From positions 773,447-837,446 of the forward strand of contig NZ_AUBX01000010.1 in assembly GCF_000429465.1 (NCBI RefSeq): DNA of 64,000 bases, written 5' to 3'. Below, one piece after another: positions 46,662 through 55,591 of this stretch. Within the stretch, counting starts at the first letter, position 1. Every line of letters starts with the position of its first letter. The DNA comes from Algoriphagus vanfongensis DSM 17529 (GTDB lineage Bacteria > Bacteroidota > Bacteroidia > Cytophagales > Cyclobacteriaceae). The position numbers were made by a program, and so were the translations under genes. The notes under the pieces were generated by a model. It ran no database searches. It was not told the DNA's origin and saw only the letters and a list, made by a program, of their open reading frames with translations.

Positions 46662-48407
46662 TTATTCTTTTTTCAATTCTTCAATCATCCATTCTAGTCG
46701 ATTCCTTGCAGAACTAATACAATCCAAATAGCTCATATAACTAATGTCGGATTGAACAGACTTTATTGATTTGTCAATTTTACCGCCCATTAGAATTATA
46801 TCTATTAGTTGATTTCCAAAATATTCGCCTAATTCGTCTCTGTATTTCTGAGCCTGACTTTCTGTTTCTCTTGTCAATGTAAACCTTGGTCTTTTAAACT
46901 CAATTAGTAATAAACGTCTGCTTGTGGTTCGTCCTAGAAATAAGTCTGGTCGCTTTTTAGAGTTCTTCCCTTTGTATTTCTTGTCAAGCATATTTTTAAT
47001 TGCTGTTTTTAAGTTGGTGTCAGAAAACAGCACTGAGTAATCGTCTCCAAGAACCCACGTACTTTTTTCAAGGGCAGTATGAATGTCCTTTTCAAGTGTT
47101 TTAGGGTTATGAATGAGCAATGTTAATTCGTCTAAATATCTCAGTCGATTAATTGCTTGACTGGTTACAATACTCATTTCTAAAAGGCCAAATTCAGAAA
47201 GAGCGTCTGCAAACTTTTCAATGTCTTGATTTTGAGCCTCTTGAATATTTAAAACGATATCCCAATAGTGGTCTTTCTCCATTGCAGAAACCATAACTGA
47301 AATAACTGTATTTATGCGGTCTTCAGTTTCTCCATAGAACTTTTCAAGTGTTTTGTACAATGCTTTTTTGGCAAATGGCTGCTTAAACTCTGGTAGTTTG
47401 GCTAGTTCCTTATTTATCTTTCTTTGATACCTAGCTCTTGCCATTTTCATGTCTGTAGCAAAAACTTCGTCCACAGACATTTTAACGTTTGTGGTAGTGT
47501 CGTCAAGAATGGTTTTGTAAAGTTTACTATTCTCAATAATGGCTCCATGGTCAGCTGTAACATCGTCTTCCAAGTCATCACAAATTATTTCGCCATAAAC
47601 TCTATTCTTGAGTTTCTTAGGAATTAAGTCATCATCTTTTAAAAGATTTTGAGGACGACCAATTATCTTGTTATTAACTCGAGTTACAATTCCTGCTTGC
47701 TTTATTGGTTTTGGTGTTATCGTATATATTAGAGTCGCTTCTTTTCCTTCGTGGATAATTTTCTTTTCATAGGTTTTTCCTGCCAAGTCTTCAACTCCAA
47801 GTTTCTCGTTGTTTATGAAAAGTTCAAAGTCATGCTCTCGTCCATAATCCCACATTAGAATTTGGCCGAGCCTATTTGAACTTGGAAAATCCAAGTTTTG
47901 ATTTAGCCCAAAAAGAGTAATAGTAGTGCCATGTTTTTCTTTGTCGCATGATTCTGTCTCGATAGGTAAAGGCACTTTTTCAAGGTCATAATTTCCTTTG
48001 GCGAGTTCAGATTTGTTGATTTTAAGGATTGTCTTTACTCCATTAGAGAAAGTCTCAATTTGCATTATTTCAGCAACCATAAGCCCTGAGAATTTACCAA
48101 TTCCCTTTCTGCCTTTTACTTTTCTTTTTTTCTTGAAGGTTGTGTCTCCTTTTCTACTTGTTCGACTATTAGCAACGTTCAGATATTCAGATCGGACTTC
48201 ATTTTCTTTCATTCCTGAACCATTGTCTGAAACGATGATTTTTGGGTCTGGTGTTAATTCTTGAGGTAGGAATATTTCAACTTTTTCAGAGTCCGCATCA
48301 TATGCATTATCAATAAGTTCTTTAATAGCATCTTCGGTCGAACGATACGTTTCACCTAGTAATTCGGCTAGTTTGGTGTCTACTTTGAAGTATGCTTGTT
48401 TACGCAT
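46662..48407 (-). CDS. GHKL ATPase with C-terminal PD-(D/E)XK-like domain
   Basis: A 581-residue protein. The N-terminal GHKL (Hsp90/MutL-like) fold has STEDAIKELIDNAYDAD (N-box), VSDNGSGM (G1), KGRKGIGKFSG (G2) and HGTTITL. A linker of about 250 residues leads to a C-terminal domain with KKRPDLFLGR (Asp), LLLIEFKRP (Glu-x-Lys) and SQAQKYRDEL, the arrangement of a PD-(D/E)XK nuclease. It probably couples ATP-dependent dimerisation to DNA cleavage. A four-TM protein lies 12 nt upstream and the DUF262-HNH gene downstream. Confidence 0.8.
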   Translation of the reverse strand: MRKQAYFKVDTKLAELLGETYRSTEDAIKELIDNAYDADSEKVEIFLPQELTPDPKIIVSDNGSGMKENEVRSEYLNVANSRTSRKGDTTFKKKRKVKGRKGIGKFSGLMVAEIMQIETFSNGVKTILKINKSELAKGNYDLEKVPLPIETESCDKEKHGTTITLFGLNQNLDFPSSNRLGQILMWDYGREHDFELFINNEKLGVEDLAGKTYEKKIIHEGKEATLIYTITPKPIKQAGIVTRVNNKIIGRPQNLLKDDDLIPKKLKNRVYGEIICDDLEDDVTADHGAIIENSKLYKTILDDTTTNVKMSVDEVFATDMKMARARYQRKINKELAKLPEFKQPFAKKALYKTLEKFYGETEDRINTVISVMVSAMEKDHYWDIVLNIQEAQNQDIEKFADALSEFGLLEMSIVTSQAINRLRYLDELTLLIHNPKTLEKDIHTALEKSTWVLGDDYSVLFSDTNLKTAIKNMLDKKYKGKNSKKRPDLFLGRTTSRRLLLIEFKRPRFTLTRETESQAQKYRDELGEYFGNQLIDIILMGGKIDKSIKSVQSDISYMSYLDCISSARNRLEWMIEELKKE

Positions 48408-48419
48408 CGTATCGGTTTA

Positions 48420-49397
48420 TTATATTTTATAAAATGCTTTAATATTCAATTCTCTTGGAATACTCATAAATAGACCTACAATCAAGTCAACGGTATTCAC
48501 AATTAGTAAAGAGGTCAATACCATGAGAATTGATGTTTTTACCCATAAACATATCGGTTGAAAGAAAAGGACTATCGAGCTTATCATAATTACGATATAG
48601 ACGATAAGATTGATTATTGTCCACATAAAATGATATTCTAATTTTCTTTGATTTTGCTCTGTCAAATAATACATCTCAGGTAATATTTTCTCCTGAAACT
48701 CACTGAACAAATTCATAATTTCCTTTAGAAAATTATCTTCATCTATTTTACGCCCCATGATTTTCATGAAATCTTCGCGAATAGGGTTAAGTTGAAAGGA
48801 AGAAGTGTTACTAAAAGTTAAATTACTTTTGTATTCATCGCAAAAAGCCCAAAAGAACCCGCAATATTCCTGGAAATTCGCAATTTCAGTTAAACTATAA
48901 TTTTCAAGTTTAAAACTCCTATAGAATTCAAAGTCTGATTGTTCTTCGTTTTCTAACCCACGAAGAGCCATGTATGCTTGTGGTGCCAGCTCTCCTTTCA
49001 ACTCTTCTGTAATACTGCTATACTTTTCATATTCTAAAGACCGAAATTGTTCAACTGTTAGACTAGTATATTTAGAATCCAATTTACTTTTAGCGGTCGG
49101 TGCGAATTCCCAAAATTTATGGTCTCCCTTGATTCTATGAGCAATTCTGCGGAGTGCAGTTACTTTTTTAGAATATTCATCAATCGTAGCTTTTCTTTGA
49201 ATTCTGTCTTGTCGTTCTGCAAACAACTTTGAAAAGAAAAAGGTCACAAGGATTGCAAGAGTTATTGAAGTGACCGAAACCATTAGGTTTATTAAGCTGT
49301 CTGCTTTCTCTTCTGTCAATCGAATGTCTAATAACAACAGAATTAGAAGAATAGTTAAACCAATGTAGATGAGATATTTAAATATGGTCGTTTTCAT
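48420..49397 (-). CDS. Four-TM membrane protein of the island, unknown function
   Basis: A 325-residue protein. Two TM helices are at the N-terminus (YLIYIGLTILLILLLLDI and LINLMVSVTSITLAILVTFFF) and two near the C-terminus (TIINLIVYIVIMISSIVLFF and SILMVLTSLLIVNTVDLIVG), with a cytosolic, charged middle of about 170 residues including a predicted coiled helix. No family is recognised. Only 12 nt separate it from the GHKL ATPase, so it is almost certainly cotranscribed. Membrane proteins in such operons can act as effectors that damage the membrane, but that is inference. Confidence 0.7.
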   Translation of the reverse strand: MKTTIFKYLIYIGLTILLILLLLDIRLTEEKADSLINLMVSVTSITLAILVTFFFSKLFAERQDRIQRKATIDEYSKKVTALRRIAHRIKGDHKFWEFAPTAKSKLDSKYTSLTVEQFRSLEYEKYSSITEELKGELAPQAYMALRGLENEEQSDFEFYRSFKLENYSLTEIANFQEYCGFFWAFCDEYKSNLTFSNTSSFQLNPIREDFMKIMGRKIDEDNFLKEIMNLFSEFQEKILPEMYYLTEQNQRKLEYHFMWTIINLIVYIVIMISSIVLFFQPICLWVKTSILMVLTSLLIVNTVDLIVGLFMSIPRELNIKAFYKI

Positions 49398-49624
49398 TTT
49401 TTTTCATGTACCCCAACTTGTTTATTTATACGGATTTTCCGTGTTTATTTCTCTGATTTGGATAGCTAAACACGGGTTTATTGGTTTTATATTCTTTATG
49501 ACACGTCTCCGTCTGGGCGTAGAATCTTCTCAGCAGCCTTCAGTTCAATTTGAGGATGGGTGGGATTTGTAATTCCACCATGACCTCGCTCCTCTCCCAG
49601 TATCGCATTCCTTATCGGGACAGG

Positions 49625-49657
49625 CTCTCTCTTTTAGGAGAGGGCGATCAGCTCTGC
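49625..49657. repeat. Dispersed repeat, copy 1
   Basis: CTCTCTTTTAGGAGAGGGCG then ATCAGCTCTGCTA; a palindromic head (CTCTC..GAGAG) followed by a conserved tail. It matches 49847-49879 except at a few positions. Confidence 0.65.
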
Positions 49658-49803
49658 TACAGATGGAGATTAAGGATAAGAAATAAGTTGGTCGGGCGTT
49701 CCAGGATTGCATGTCCTCGAATCTTCAATTCTTGGCCAAGCTCTCGGGATCTTCGTTTTCAATAACTAAAAGACATCTGCAAGAAAGGGAATTTTGGATA
49801 TAA

Positions 49804-49829
49804 AAAAATACCCTGTACAGGGTATTTTT
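49804..49829. terminator. Perfect palindromic terminator-like hairpin
   Basis: AATACCCTGT pairs with ACAGGGTATT around its centre at 49816/49817, with A and T runs on the outside, so it can act in both directions. It lies between the four-TM gene and the DUF559 gene. Confidence 0.7.
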
Positions 49830-49846
49830 GGACCTCACCCCTCCCT

Positions 49847-49879
49847 CTCCTTTAGGAGAGGGCGATCGCCTCTGCTAAA
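49847..49879. repeat. Dispersed repeat, copy 2
   Basis: CTCTCCTTTAGGAGAGGGCG then ATCGCCTCTGCTA, same orientation as the copy at 49625. It suggests a family of intergenic repeats in this genome. Confidence 0.65.
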
Positions 49880-50029
49880 AGTGATATGATCTGGTCCCAA
49901 ATGGATAGCTCCCCTTCACGCTTCTGCTAAATGGAGAATATTTTCCTTCTGAAACGAATCAAATGCCCTCCCTTCAAGGGGAGAGCCGGTCCCGATAGCA
50001 CAGCGTATCGGGAGTTAGGGTGGGGTAAA

Positions 50030-50338
50030 TCAGACCAGAAATCCTTTAATCATCCTTATAACATCCTCCATATCACCTATCACTTCCTCATTTTTAATTC
50101 GTAAAACCCTAATGCCAAATTCCTGGATCACTTGATCTCTGTTAAGGTCATGTTCTTTTTGTTCCAGTCCATCATGCACCCCTCCATCTAGTTCGATAAC
50201 TAAACTTAATTCGTGGCAATAGAAGTCAGCTATGTATTTGTATATAGGATGTTGACGCCGAAACTTATAACCATCTAGTTGTCTGTTTTGGAGAACTTCC
50301 CAAAGTCTTCGCTCAGCAGGTGTAACCTTTTTCCTCAT
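50030..50338 (-). CDS. DUF559 protein (Vsr/endonuclease-like fold)
   Basis: A 102-residue protein: VTPAERRLWEVLQNRQLDGYKFRRQHPI, then IADFYCHELSLVIELDGGVHDG and RVLRIKNEEV. The D...E-x-D pattern (ADF/IELDG) is that of the DUF559 PD-(D/E)XK-like fold related to very-short-patch-repair nucleases. Function is not established. It is short but complete for the family. Located at the right edge of the island beside the repeats. Confidence 0.85.
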   Translation of the reverse strand: MRKKVTPAERRLWEVLQNRQLDGYKFRRQHPIYKYIADFYCHELSLVIELDGGVHDGLEQKEHDLNRDQVIQEFGIRVLRIKNEEVIGDMEDVIRMIKGFLV

Positions 50339-50739
50339 CTCTTTGGTTTTATGAAGTGTAGTTGTTGGGGCTCAGCAGGAATGGTTGGAGTGCTGCTATT
50401 ATGACAAGAATTAAACTGTCAACTATTTTGACAATATTTCATTGTCAAAACTAGAATTAGATAAGAATCTCCGAAATAATTAAGAACTATGCCACATCTA
50501 TCCAAACACTTACAACATATAACTGTAAAATAAAATCTAATCAAAAACTAACTTAGACATCGTCTGATGTCAATAAGTGAACTGAGCTTAAACTTTGAAA
50601 AGTGGAGATTCTAGACATTCTATATGAACAACAATATTTTATTGATAAAAAATGTATTTTATTATATACATGGTAACAACTATAATTAGAAGTCAAACTT
50701 ATAAATCACTCGTAATTACTAAGATGACAGCTGAATATT
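50339..50739. other. 401-nt AT-rich gene-free stretch
   Basis: Contains a symmetric GTCAA/TTGAC array at 50418-50450: GTCAA-N5-TTGAC overlapping TTTTGACAAT-N5-ATTGTCAAAA. Otherwise nothing is visible. It may serve the DUF559 gene promoter. Confidence 0.5.
50426..50450. repeat. Inverted repeat TTTTGACAAT/ATTGTCAAAA
   Basis: Perfect 10-nt arms with loop ATTTC. A further GTCAA at 50418-50422 forms a third half-site. Could be an operator; it shares the GTCAA core with the XRE-gene palindrome at 43203. Confidence 0.5.
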
Positions 50740-52065
50740 TTAAATATGCTCTATGGAGGTTTGACTAGATAGCCTGTCTTTAGGGATAGTGACTAAAAGC
50801 AAAAAACCTAAGCCCACCAGAAAAAACAAACCTAAAGACAAAGCTGAATTTCTCATATTTCCAGTAATCTGCTCAATTACCCCATAGGAAAAAGTCCCCA
50901 ACACAATGGCCATTTTTTCAGTCACATCATAGAAGGAGAAGTAAGAGGCATGATCGGTAGTAGATTCAGGAATTAATTTGGAATACGTCGATCTTGATAA
51001 AGACTGAATGCCTCCCATGACCAAACCTACCACAAATGCCAGAGCAAAAAACTCATAGACAGTATAGACATAATAAGCTGCACCACATATTCCAATCCAT
51101 ACAAAAACCATCAGCACCAAACTGAACTTATTACCAAATCTCTTAGAGAGATACGCAAAGAAATAACTACCAAAAATAGCTACCAATTGGATGATCAAAA
51201 CAGTAATGATCAATTGATCACCAGGCAGACCCAGCTCTTTGTCTCCGAAAGTGGCAGCCAAATACATGACCGTCTGCACCCCCATAGAGTAGAAGAAAAA
51301 GGAAGCCAAAAACCTCCCCATCACTTTGATCTGTCTGATCTCAGCAAAGACCTTCCGGATTTCTTGGTAGCCATAGAAGAGCAGCTTTGTCTCTATTTTT
51401 TTATTGTAAGGATTATTGGGAAGTACGCGAAATGGAATCTGCGAAAATCCGGCCCACCACAAGCCTGTGATCAAAAACGAAAGTCTAGCAGCTACCCCGC
51501 CATCTGGAATACCAAACAGTTCGGGAATCTGGATCATAAGGAGATTCACTATCAAAAGAATCACGGAGCCGACATAGCCTAAAGCAAAACCTTTTGCGCT
51601 AAGTATATCATACTCTTTCTCCTCGGAGATTTCTGGCAAATAGGCGTTGTAGAAAACAATGCTGCCCGCATAGCCAATACTTGCGATGACACTGCATATA
51701 ATTCCGAATTCCACATTGCTTTCATCAAAGAAAAATAACCCCACGCAGGCTGCAGAGCCTAAGTAGGCAAAGAACTTCATAAAGTCCAGTTTCTTACCAC
51801 TGGTATCAGCGATCCCAGACAGAAGTGGTGAAATCAAGGCGATCACCAAAAAAGAAAAGGATATAGAGTATGAATACAGTACAGTATTGATAATTTGGAA
51901 ACCAAAAAAATCAACAACATCATTCCCATTTATCCCTTTAGTCACTGAGTTGTAATAAACAGGAAAGATCGTAGAGGTAATGACAAGGCTATAGACCGAA
52001 TTGGCCCAATCATACATGGCCCAGGCATTTTGTACCTTCTTTTTATTGGAAAGCTTGATCAGCAT
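50740..52065 (-). CDS. MFS transporter, UMF1/Atg22-like
   Basis: A 441-residue membrane protein with about twelve TM helices. The start NKKKVQNAWAMYDWANSVYSLVITSTIFPVYY is the hallmark of the UMF1 (Atg22-like) MFS subfamily of unknown substrate. GGIQSLSRSTYSKLIPE is the second conserved block. ATG at 52065. It lies downstream of the ExbD gene but is separated by a strong terminator, so it is a separate unit. Confidence 0.88.
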   Translation of the reverse strand: MLIKLSNKKKVQNAWAMYDWANSVYSLVITSTIFPVYYNSVTKGINGNDVVDFFGFQIINTVLYSYSISFSFLVIALISPLLSGIADTSGKKLDFMKFFAYLGSAACVGLFFFDESNVEFGIICSVIASIGYAGSIVFYNAYLPEISEEKEYDILSAKGFALGYVGSVILLIVNLLMIQIPELFGIPDGGVAARLSFLITGLWWAGFSQIPFRVLPNNPYNKKIETKLLFYGYQEIRKVFAEIRQIKVMGRFLASFFFYSMGVQTVMYLAATFGDKELGLPGDQLIITVLIIQLVAIFGSYFFAYLSKRFGNKFSLVLMVFVWIGICGAAYYVYTVYEFFALAFVVGLVMGGIQSLSRSTYSKLIPESTTDHASYFSFYDVTEKMAIVLGTFSYGVIEQITGNMRNSALSLGLFFLVGLGFLLLVTIPKDRLSSQTSIEHI

Positions 52066-52083
52066 ATATTCTAGATAAATAAA

Positions 52084-52113
52084 AAAAAGCTGTCTCTAGA
52101 TCAGAGACAGCTT
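52084..52113 (-). terminator. Terminator of the ExbB-ExbD operon
   Basis: On the minus strand AAAGCTGTCTCT pairs with AGAGACAGCTTT across 5 nt and is followed by a run of T. It lies 26 nt after the second ExbD stop. Confidence 0.9.
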
Positions 52114-52138
52114 TCAATATAAGAATTTAATCAAATGG

Positions 52139-52600
52139 TTAATTCTGTACTTTACCAGTAGAAGCATACAATACACGTCGTGCATCAGCTTCTCTCAGTT
52201 CTGTTTGTACGTCAGAAATCGGTCCCATTTTCACATCTCTATCGACTTTCATGGAGATGGTGATCATTCCACGATCTGCTTCTGGAAGCAAATCTCTTTC
52301 TTGGTTGACCCACTGCACGATATCTTCAGCACCCATGAGTGCATCATTTGCCTGAACTCTAGGTTCAGATCCATAAAGTGCTGTGTTCTTCGGCTTACCG
52401 ATGTAGATATAGGAGATCAAGGTTTTCTTTTGCAATTTCTGAAGCTGGGTAGCTTGAGGAATTTTTTGCTCTACCAAAATATCCTGCTCTCTCAATACAG
52501 TAGTCACCATGAAGAAGAACAAAAGCATGAAGATAATATCCGGCAATGCAGACGTAGGAATACTTTCTTCGGTCTTGGTTTTTTTGCTAAACTTTGCCAT
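52139..52600 (-). CDS. exbD: ExbD/TolR biopolymer transport protein (second copy)
   Basis: A 153-residue protein with one TM helix (LPDIIFMLLFFFMVTTVL) whose aspartate in the helix start (ALPDIIFM) is the conserved ExbD proton-path residue, and a periplasmic domain. With ExbB it energises TonB-dependent transporters or a T9SS/gliding motor. It starts one nucleotide after the stop of the preceding ExbD gene, so translation is coupled. Confidence 0.92.
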   Translation of the reverse strand: MAKFSKKTKTEESIPTSALPDIIFMLLFFFMVTTVLREQDILVEQKIPQATQLQKLQKKTLISYIYIGKPKNTALYGSEPRVQANDALMGAEDIVQWVNQERDLLPEADRGMITISMKVDRDVKMGPISDVQTELREADARRVLYASTGKVQN

Positions 52601-52601
52601 A

Positions 52602-53234
52602 TCAACTTCCTATTTTATCTGGTTCTGCAATAGAAATCGCCATAGGGATTCCTTCTTTACCACGGTCCATCAATGCCCGCTCAGCATCATCTTGCCCTGT
52701 CAGAGCTCGGTATTCGTCCGTACCTAGATTGACACGCTCAGCATAGATGTCGAAATAAGCTTTTTTAGCCAAATCGAATACTTCCAGATATTTGTCATAG
52801 CTGGTACCACGGTTAGTCTTGATAGACACTACCGCTTCACCAGGGTGATCGGAAGACTCGGCATCTCTCTTGACCTGAGCCTTCAAAGAAGCAGGTAGAG
52901 AGTTGTACAAGGTTGTAGCTTCGTCATTTGGTAATCCGAAGTTCAACACAAACAATTTGATCTCTTCATCCAAACCGTCCGGGTTATCTCTAAACTCACC
53001 TTCTACCAACAGCTGATCGTTTGCATTGATCAGAATGTTGAAGATATTACGCTCGTTTTTGTCGATTTCCGGCGGCGGATTGTTTGGATCCAACTTCGGA
53101 GGGAGTACGTTTAAGATACCCTTGTCCGAAGCGATCGTAGTGGTCACTAGAAAGAAGATTAGAAGCAGGAAGGCAATGTCTGCCATTGAACCTGCATTAA
53201 CCTCCTGACTAGGTCTATTTTTCTTTCTTGCCAT
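52602..53234 (-). CDS. exbD: ExbD/TolR biopolymer transport protein (first copy)
   Basis: A 210-residue protein: EVNAGSMADIAFLLLIFFLVTT forms the single TM helix with the key Asp (MADIAF), followed by a longer periplasmic domain than the second copy. Two tandem ExbD genes after an ExbB gene are a Bacteroidota standard; the two proteins may form a heterodimer in the channel. One base separates it from the small membrane-protein gene upstream. Confidence 0.92.
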   Translation of the reverse strand: MARKKNRPSQEVNAGSMADIAFLLLIFFLVTTTIASDKGILNVLPPKLDPNNPPPEIDKNERNIFNILINANDQLLVEGEFRDNPDGLDEEIKLFVLNFGLPNDEATTLYNSLPASLKAQVKRDAESSDHPGEAVVSIKTNRGTSYDKYLEVFDLAKKAYFDIYAERVNLGTDEYRALTGQDDAERALMDRGKEGIPMAISIAEPDKIGS

Positions 53235-53235
53235 A

Positions 53236-53565
53236 TTACTTAATAGCTTTGCTTAGTTCAGTAAATACGATACCAACTACAGCTATAACAGCCAGTACAT
53301 AAGTAGTAATCAACATGCCACCTACAAACTGGGAACCAGCTGGGGTAAGATTGAATGGATCGGCTTCGAATTTAGGAAGTACCTCATTGCTAGAAATGCT
53401 GTATGCAATGAAGAACAATACTGCGATGCCGATAACACCAACTACAGTTTTTAGTAGAGACTTTGGATTATCAAGAGACTTGATAAGTGGCATGACCACT
53501 GCGAAGATCGCACCCAAAACTACTAGAATATAGCCAGCGTATAGGAATATATCATAAGTATCCAT
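53236..53565 (-). CDS. Small three-TM protein of the ExbB operon
   Basis: A 109-residue protein with three TM segments (IFLYAGYILVVLGAIFAVV, LLKTVVGVIGIAVLFFIAY, LITTYVLAVIAVVGIVF). I recognise it only as a conserved Bacteroidota companion between ExbB and ExbD; no function is known. It may be an accessory subunit of the motor. Confidence 0.75.
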   Translation of the reverse strand: MDTYDIFLYAGYILVVLGAIFAVVMPLIKSLDNPKSLLKTVVGVIGIAVLFFIAYSISSNEVLPKFEADPFNLTPAGSQFVGGMLITTYVLAVIAVVGIVFTELSKAIK

Positions 53566-53619
53566 AGTATGTCTTCTTTGGGGTTAAAACTAATTTGAAA
53601 TTCAACAAACAGCTGGTTC

Positions 53620-54429
53620 TTATTTACCAGTCAATTTGTGCTTCACAAGGATATCTACCAATGTGATAGAAGCATCCTCCATGTCGTTTACCAAAGAATC
53701 GATTTTAGCTACGCAATAGTTGTAGAACAACTGTAGGATAATCGCAACGATCAAACCAGCTACAGTAGTCAAAAGGGCGATTTTGATACCACCTGCTACT
53801 AGGGATGGAGAGATGTCACCAGCTGCTTCGATAGAGTCGAATGCACCGATCATACCGATTACAGTACCCATGAAACCCAACATCGGAGCTAGGGAGATAA
53901 ATAGGGAGATCCATACTAGACCTTTTTCCAATCTACCCATTTCTACAGAACCGTAGGCGATGATAGACTTCTCTACCATTTCGATACCCTCAGAGTATCT
54001 CATAAGACCTTGAGTAAAGATAGAAGCAACAGGACCTTTGGTTCCTTTTGTTACATCTTTAGCAGCTTCGATACCGCCAGATGCCAATGCATCTTCTACT
54101 TTGATCAATAGTTTTTTAGTGTTTGTAGTAGAAAGATTCAATGTTACGATTCTTTCCAAAGCTACTGCTAGACCCAAGATCAAACAGATCAATACTGGGG
54201 TCATAAACACTGGATCACCTTCGATAAATTTTTCTTTTACCACTTGGTGAAAGCTTTGCTCCTCAGCGACGATCTCATCGTCAACGATCGTAGGAGATGG
54301 TGCAGCAGGCTCTGCTACAGGGGTTGTTTCTTCTTGTGCTGCAGTGTCAGACTCTGCTTCTTGAGCGTTTGCGAAAACAGGTGTGAATAGAATACCTGCA
54401 AGCATGAACAAAGCGATTAACTTTCTCAT
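53620..54429 (-). CDS. exbB: MotA/TolQ/ExbB proton channel protein
   Basis: A 269-residue protein. A signal-like N-terminus (LIALFMLAGILFTPVFANAQ) is followed by an acidic, alanine-rich linker and three TM helices, with the family block FISLAPMLGFMGTVIGMIGAFD and SLVAGGIKIALLTTVAGLIVAI. It forms the pentameric proton channel that powers TonB-type transport, presumably including the SusC transporter in this window. First gene of the operon with the small membrane protein and two ExbD. Confidence 0.92.
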   Translation of the reverse strand: MRKLIALFMLAGILFTPVFANAQEAESDTAAQEETTPVAEPAAPSPTIVDDEIVAEEQSFHQVVKEKFIEGDPVFMTPVLICLILGLAVALERIVTLNLSTTNTKKLLIKVEDALASGGIEAAKDVTKGTKGPVASIFTQGLMRYSEGIEMVEKSIIAYGSVEMGRLEKGLVWISLFISLAPMLGFMGTVIGMIGAFDSIEAAGDISPSLVAGGIKIALLTTVAGLIVAIILQLFYNYCVAKIDSLVNDMEDASITLVDILVKHKLTGK

Positions 54430-54934
54430 AATGTGATTTTTAAATAGACTTTTGATAAAGGTTAAATGGTTTCTACACTAAAATCGAGTTTTAAAGTTAT
54501 CATTTTTTAGATTCAAAAAACAATGGACTCTTTTAGATTTTCCCCAAAAATTCCCCGTTTAAAGCTCGATTTAAGTAATTTTTACATGAACGGGGATATT
54601 TCTTTTTACCTAGAGAAGAACCTTTTGTTCTAAAACTCGTCGAAATGTTCGCAATTTTAACCAAAAGAAAAAACAATTCTCAAAAAGTTTTGCAAAGCTT
54701 TTAAGAAATCAATGGAATCTTTGGTTTCATGGGATTTTTAAAGAGAAATCAAGGTGATTTCCCTGAGCAGTCCCCCCAAGAAAATTCAGATTGCCCTCTT
54801 TCCGTTCTCTTCTGATTAAGTCTTAAACATTACTTTGAATACTCTATTTTTTCTCAAAGCAGGGTGAAATTCTAAAGGAAACTGCATGTAGAGTGAATCT
54901 AGTACTCAATCTTCCCTTATTTACAAATTGCAAG
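54430..54934. other. 505-nt AT-rich gap
   Basis: Upstream region of the ExbB operon and downstream region of the SDR-like gene. No open frame or clear repeat; no exact TAnnTTTG box found near the exbB start. I see nothing else. Confidence 0.5.
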
Positions 54935-55591
54935 CTATTTTCCCAATTCGAACTCCTCTCCTACTTCCATTTTTTTCAAAAATGACTTGACAAAATCCAC
55001 CTCAGCTGAGAAATCATTCTTTTCAGTTTTCTTGGAATCCTCAATTTCCAATTTCTGTAAGATAATTCCCGGATTTTCCTTTTTGATATTTTCCAGCAAA
55101 ATCCGAGTGGAAGATCGAAGAAAATGATTGGAAAATCGTCTGCTGGCTGACTCAGTCTTTGCCATCTGATCTATCAGCAGCGCTTTGGAAAACTTTGAAT
55201 CCAATAAGGGAAGTATGGCTTTCGAAAAGTGGAAACTGGGAATAAATCCTTCTTGAAATACTTGATTCACATCTTCTGTCAGCAAATCTTCCAGACTTAG
55301 ATCGGCAAATCTCTGGTTGAAATTGACCAATAAAGTCTGTATCGGATAGCAATTGTCAAGCAGAAAACTCTGGAAATTCTGCGCATCTTCCATTTCGGTA
55401 AAATCACAGGCAAAGAAATGGACTTTGTGAAGCTCTTCGGGAGTTAATTGCCCTACAAAGAGTACTTCGTCGTGCTTCTGCCTGATCGGCAGCACTACAT
55501 CATAGTTCTCCGACAATAGATATTTGAGCAGAACTATATCTAATTCTTTTGGGTGTAATGTGGCATAGATAGCCACCAGGTCGCTATTCAC
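54935..55591 (-). CDS. Degenerate SDR-fold protein
   Basis: A 218-residue protein whose order of segments follows short-chain dehydrogenases: a beta-strand start (LVAIYATLHPKELDIVLLKYL), FFACDFTEMEDAQNFQSFL (the DxTD region), IQTLLVNFNQRFADLSLEDLL (in place of LVNNAG), and FQEGFIPSFHFSKAILPLL. The TGxxxGxG nucleotide motif and the YxxxK catalytic pair are missing, so enzymatic activity is doubtful. No signal peptide. Stands alone with nothing operon-like nearby. Confidence 0.55.
   Translation of the reverse strand: MNSDLVAIYATLHPKELDIVLLKYLLSENYDVVLPIRQKHDEVLFVGQLTPEELHKVHFFACDFTEMEDAQNFQSFLLDNCYPIQTLLVNFNQRFADLSLEDLLTEDVNQVFQEGFIPSFHFSKAILPLLDSKFSKALLIDQMAKTESASRRFSNHFLRSSTRILLENIKKENPGIILQKLEIEDSKKTEKNDFSAEVDFVKSFLKKMEVGEEFELGK

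Larger units (their letters stand above)
49398..50029. other. 632-nt repeat-bearing gene-free stretch
   Basis: No gene is supported. It holds two direct copies of a palindromic CTCTC(T/C)TTTAGGAGAGGGCGAT element, a perfect terminator-like palindrome at 49804-49829, and near the right edge a CCCTTGAAGGG-type and CCCGATA/TATCGGG hairpin set. The composition fits repeat debris at an island edge. Confidence 0.6.

Noticed and set aside
49398..49765. Two short plus-strand frames right of the four-TM protein gene
   Set aside because: They cover repeat sequence and have no protein features.
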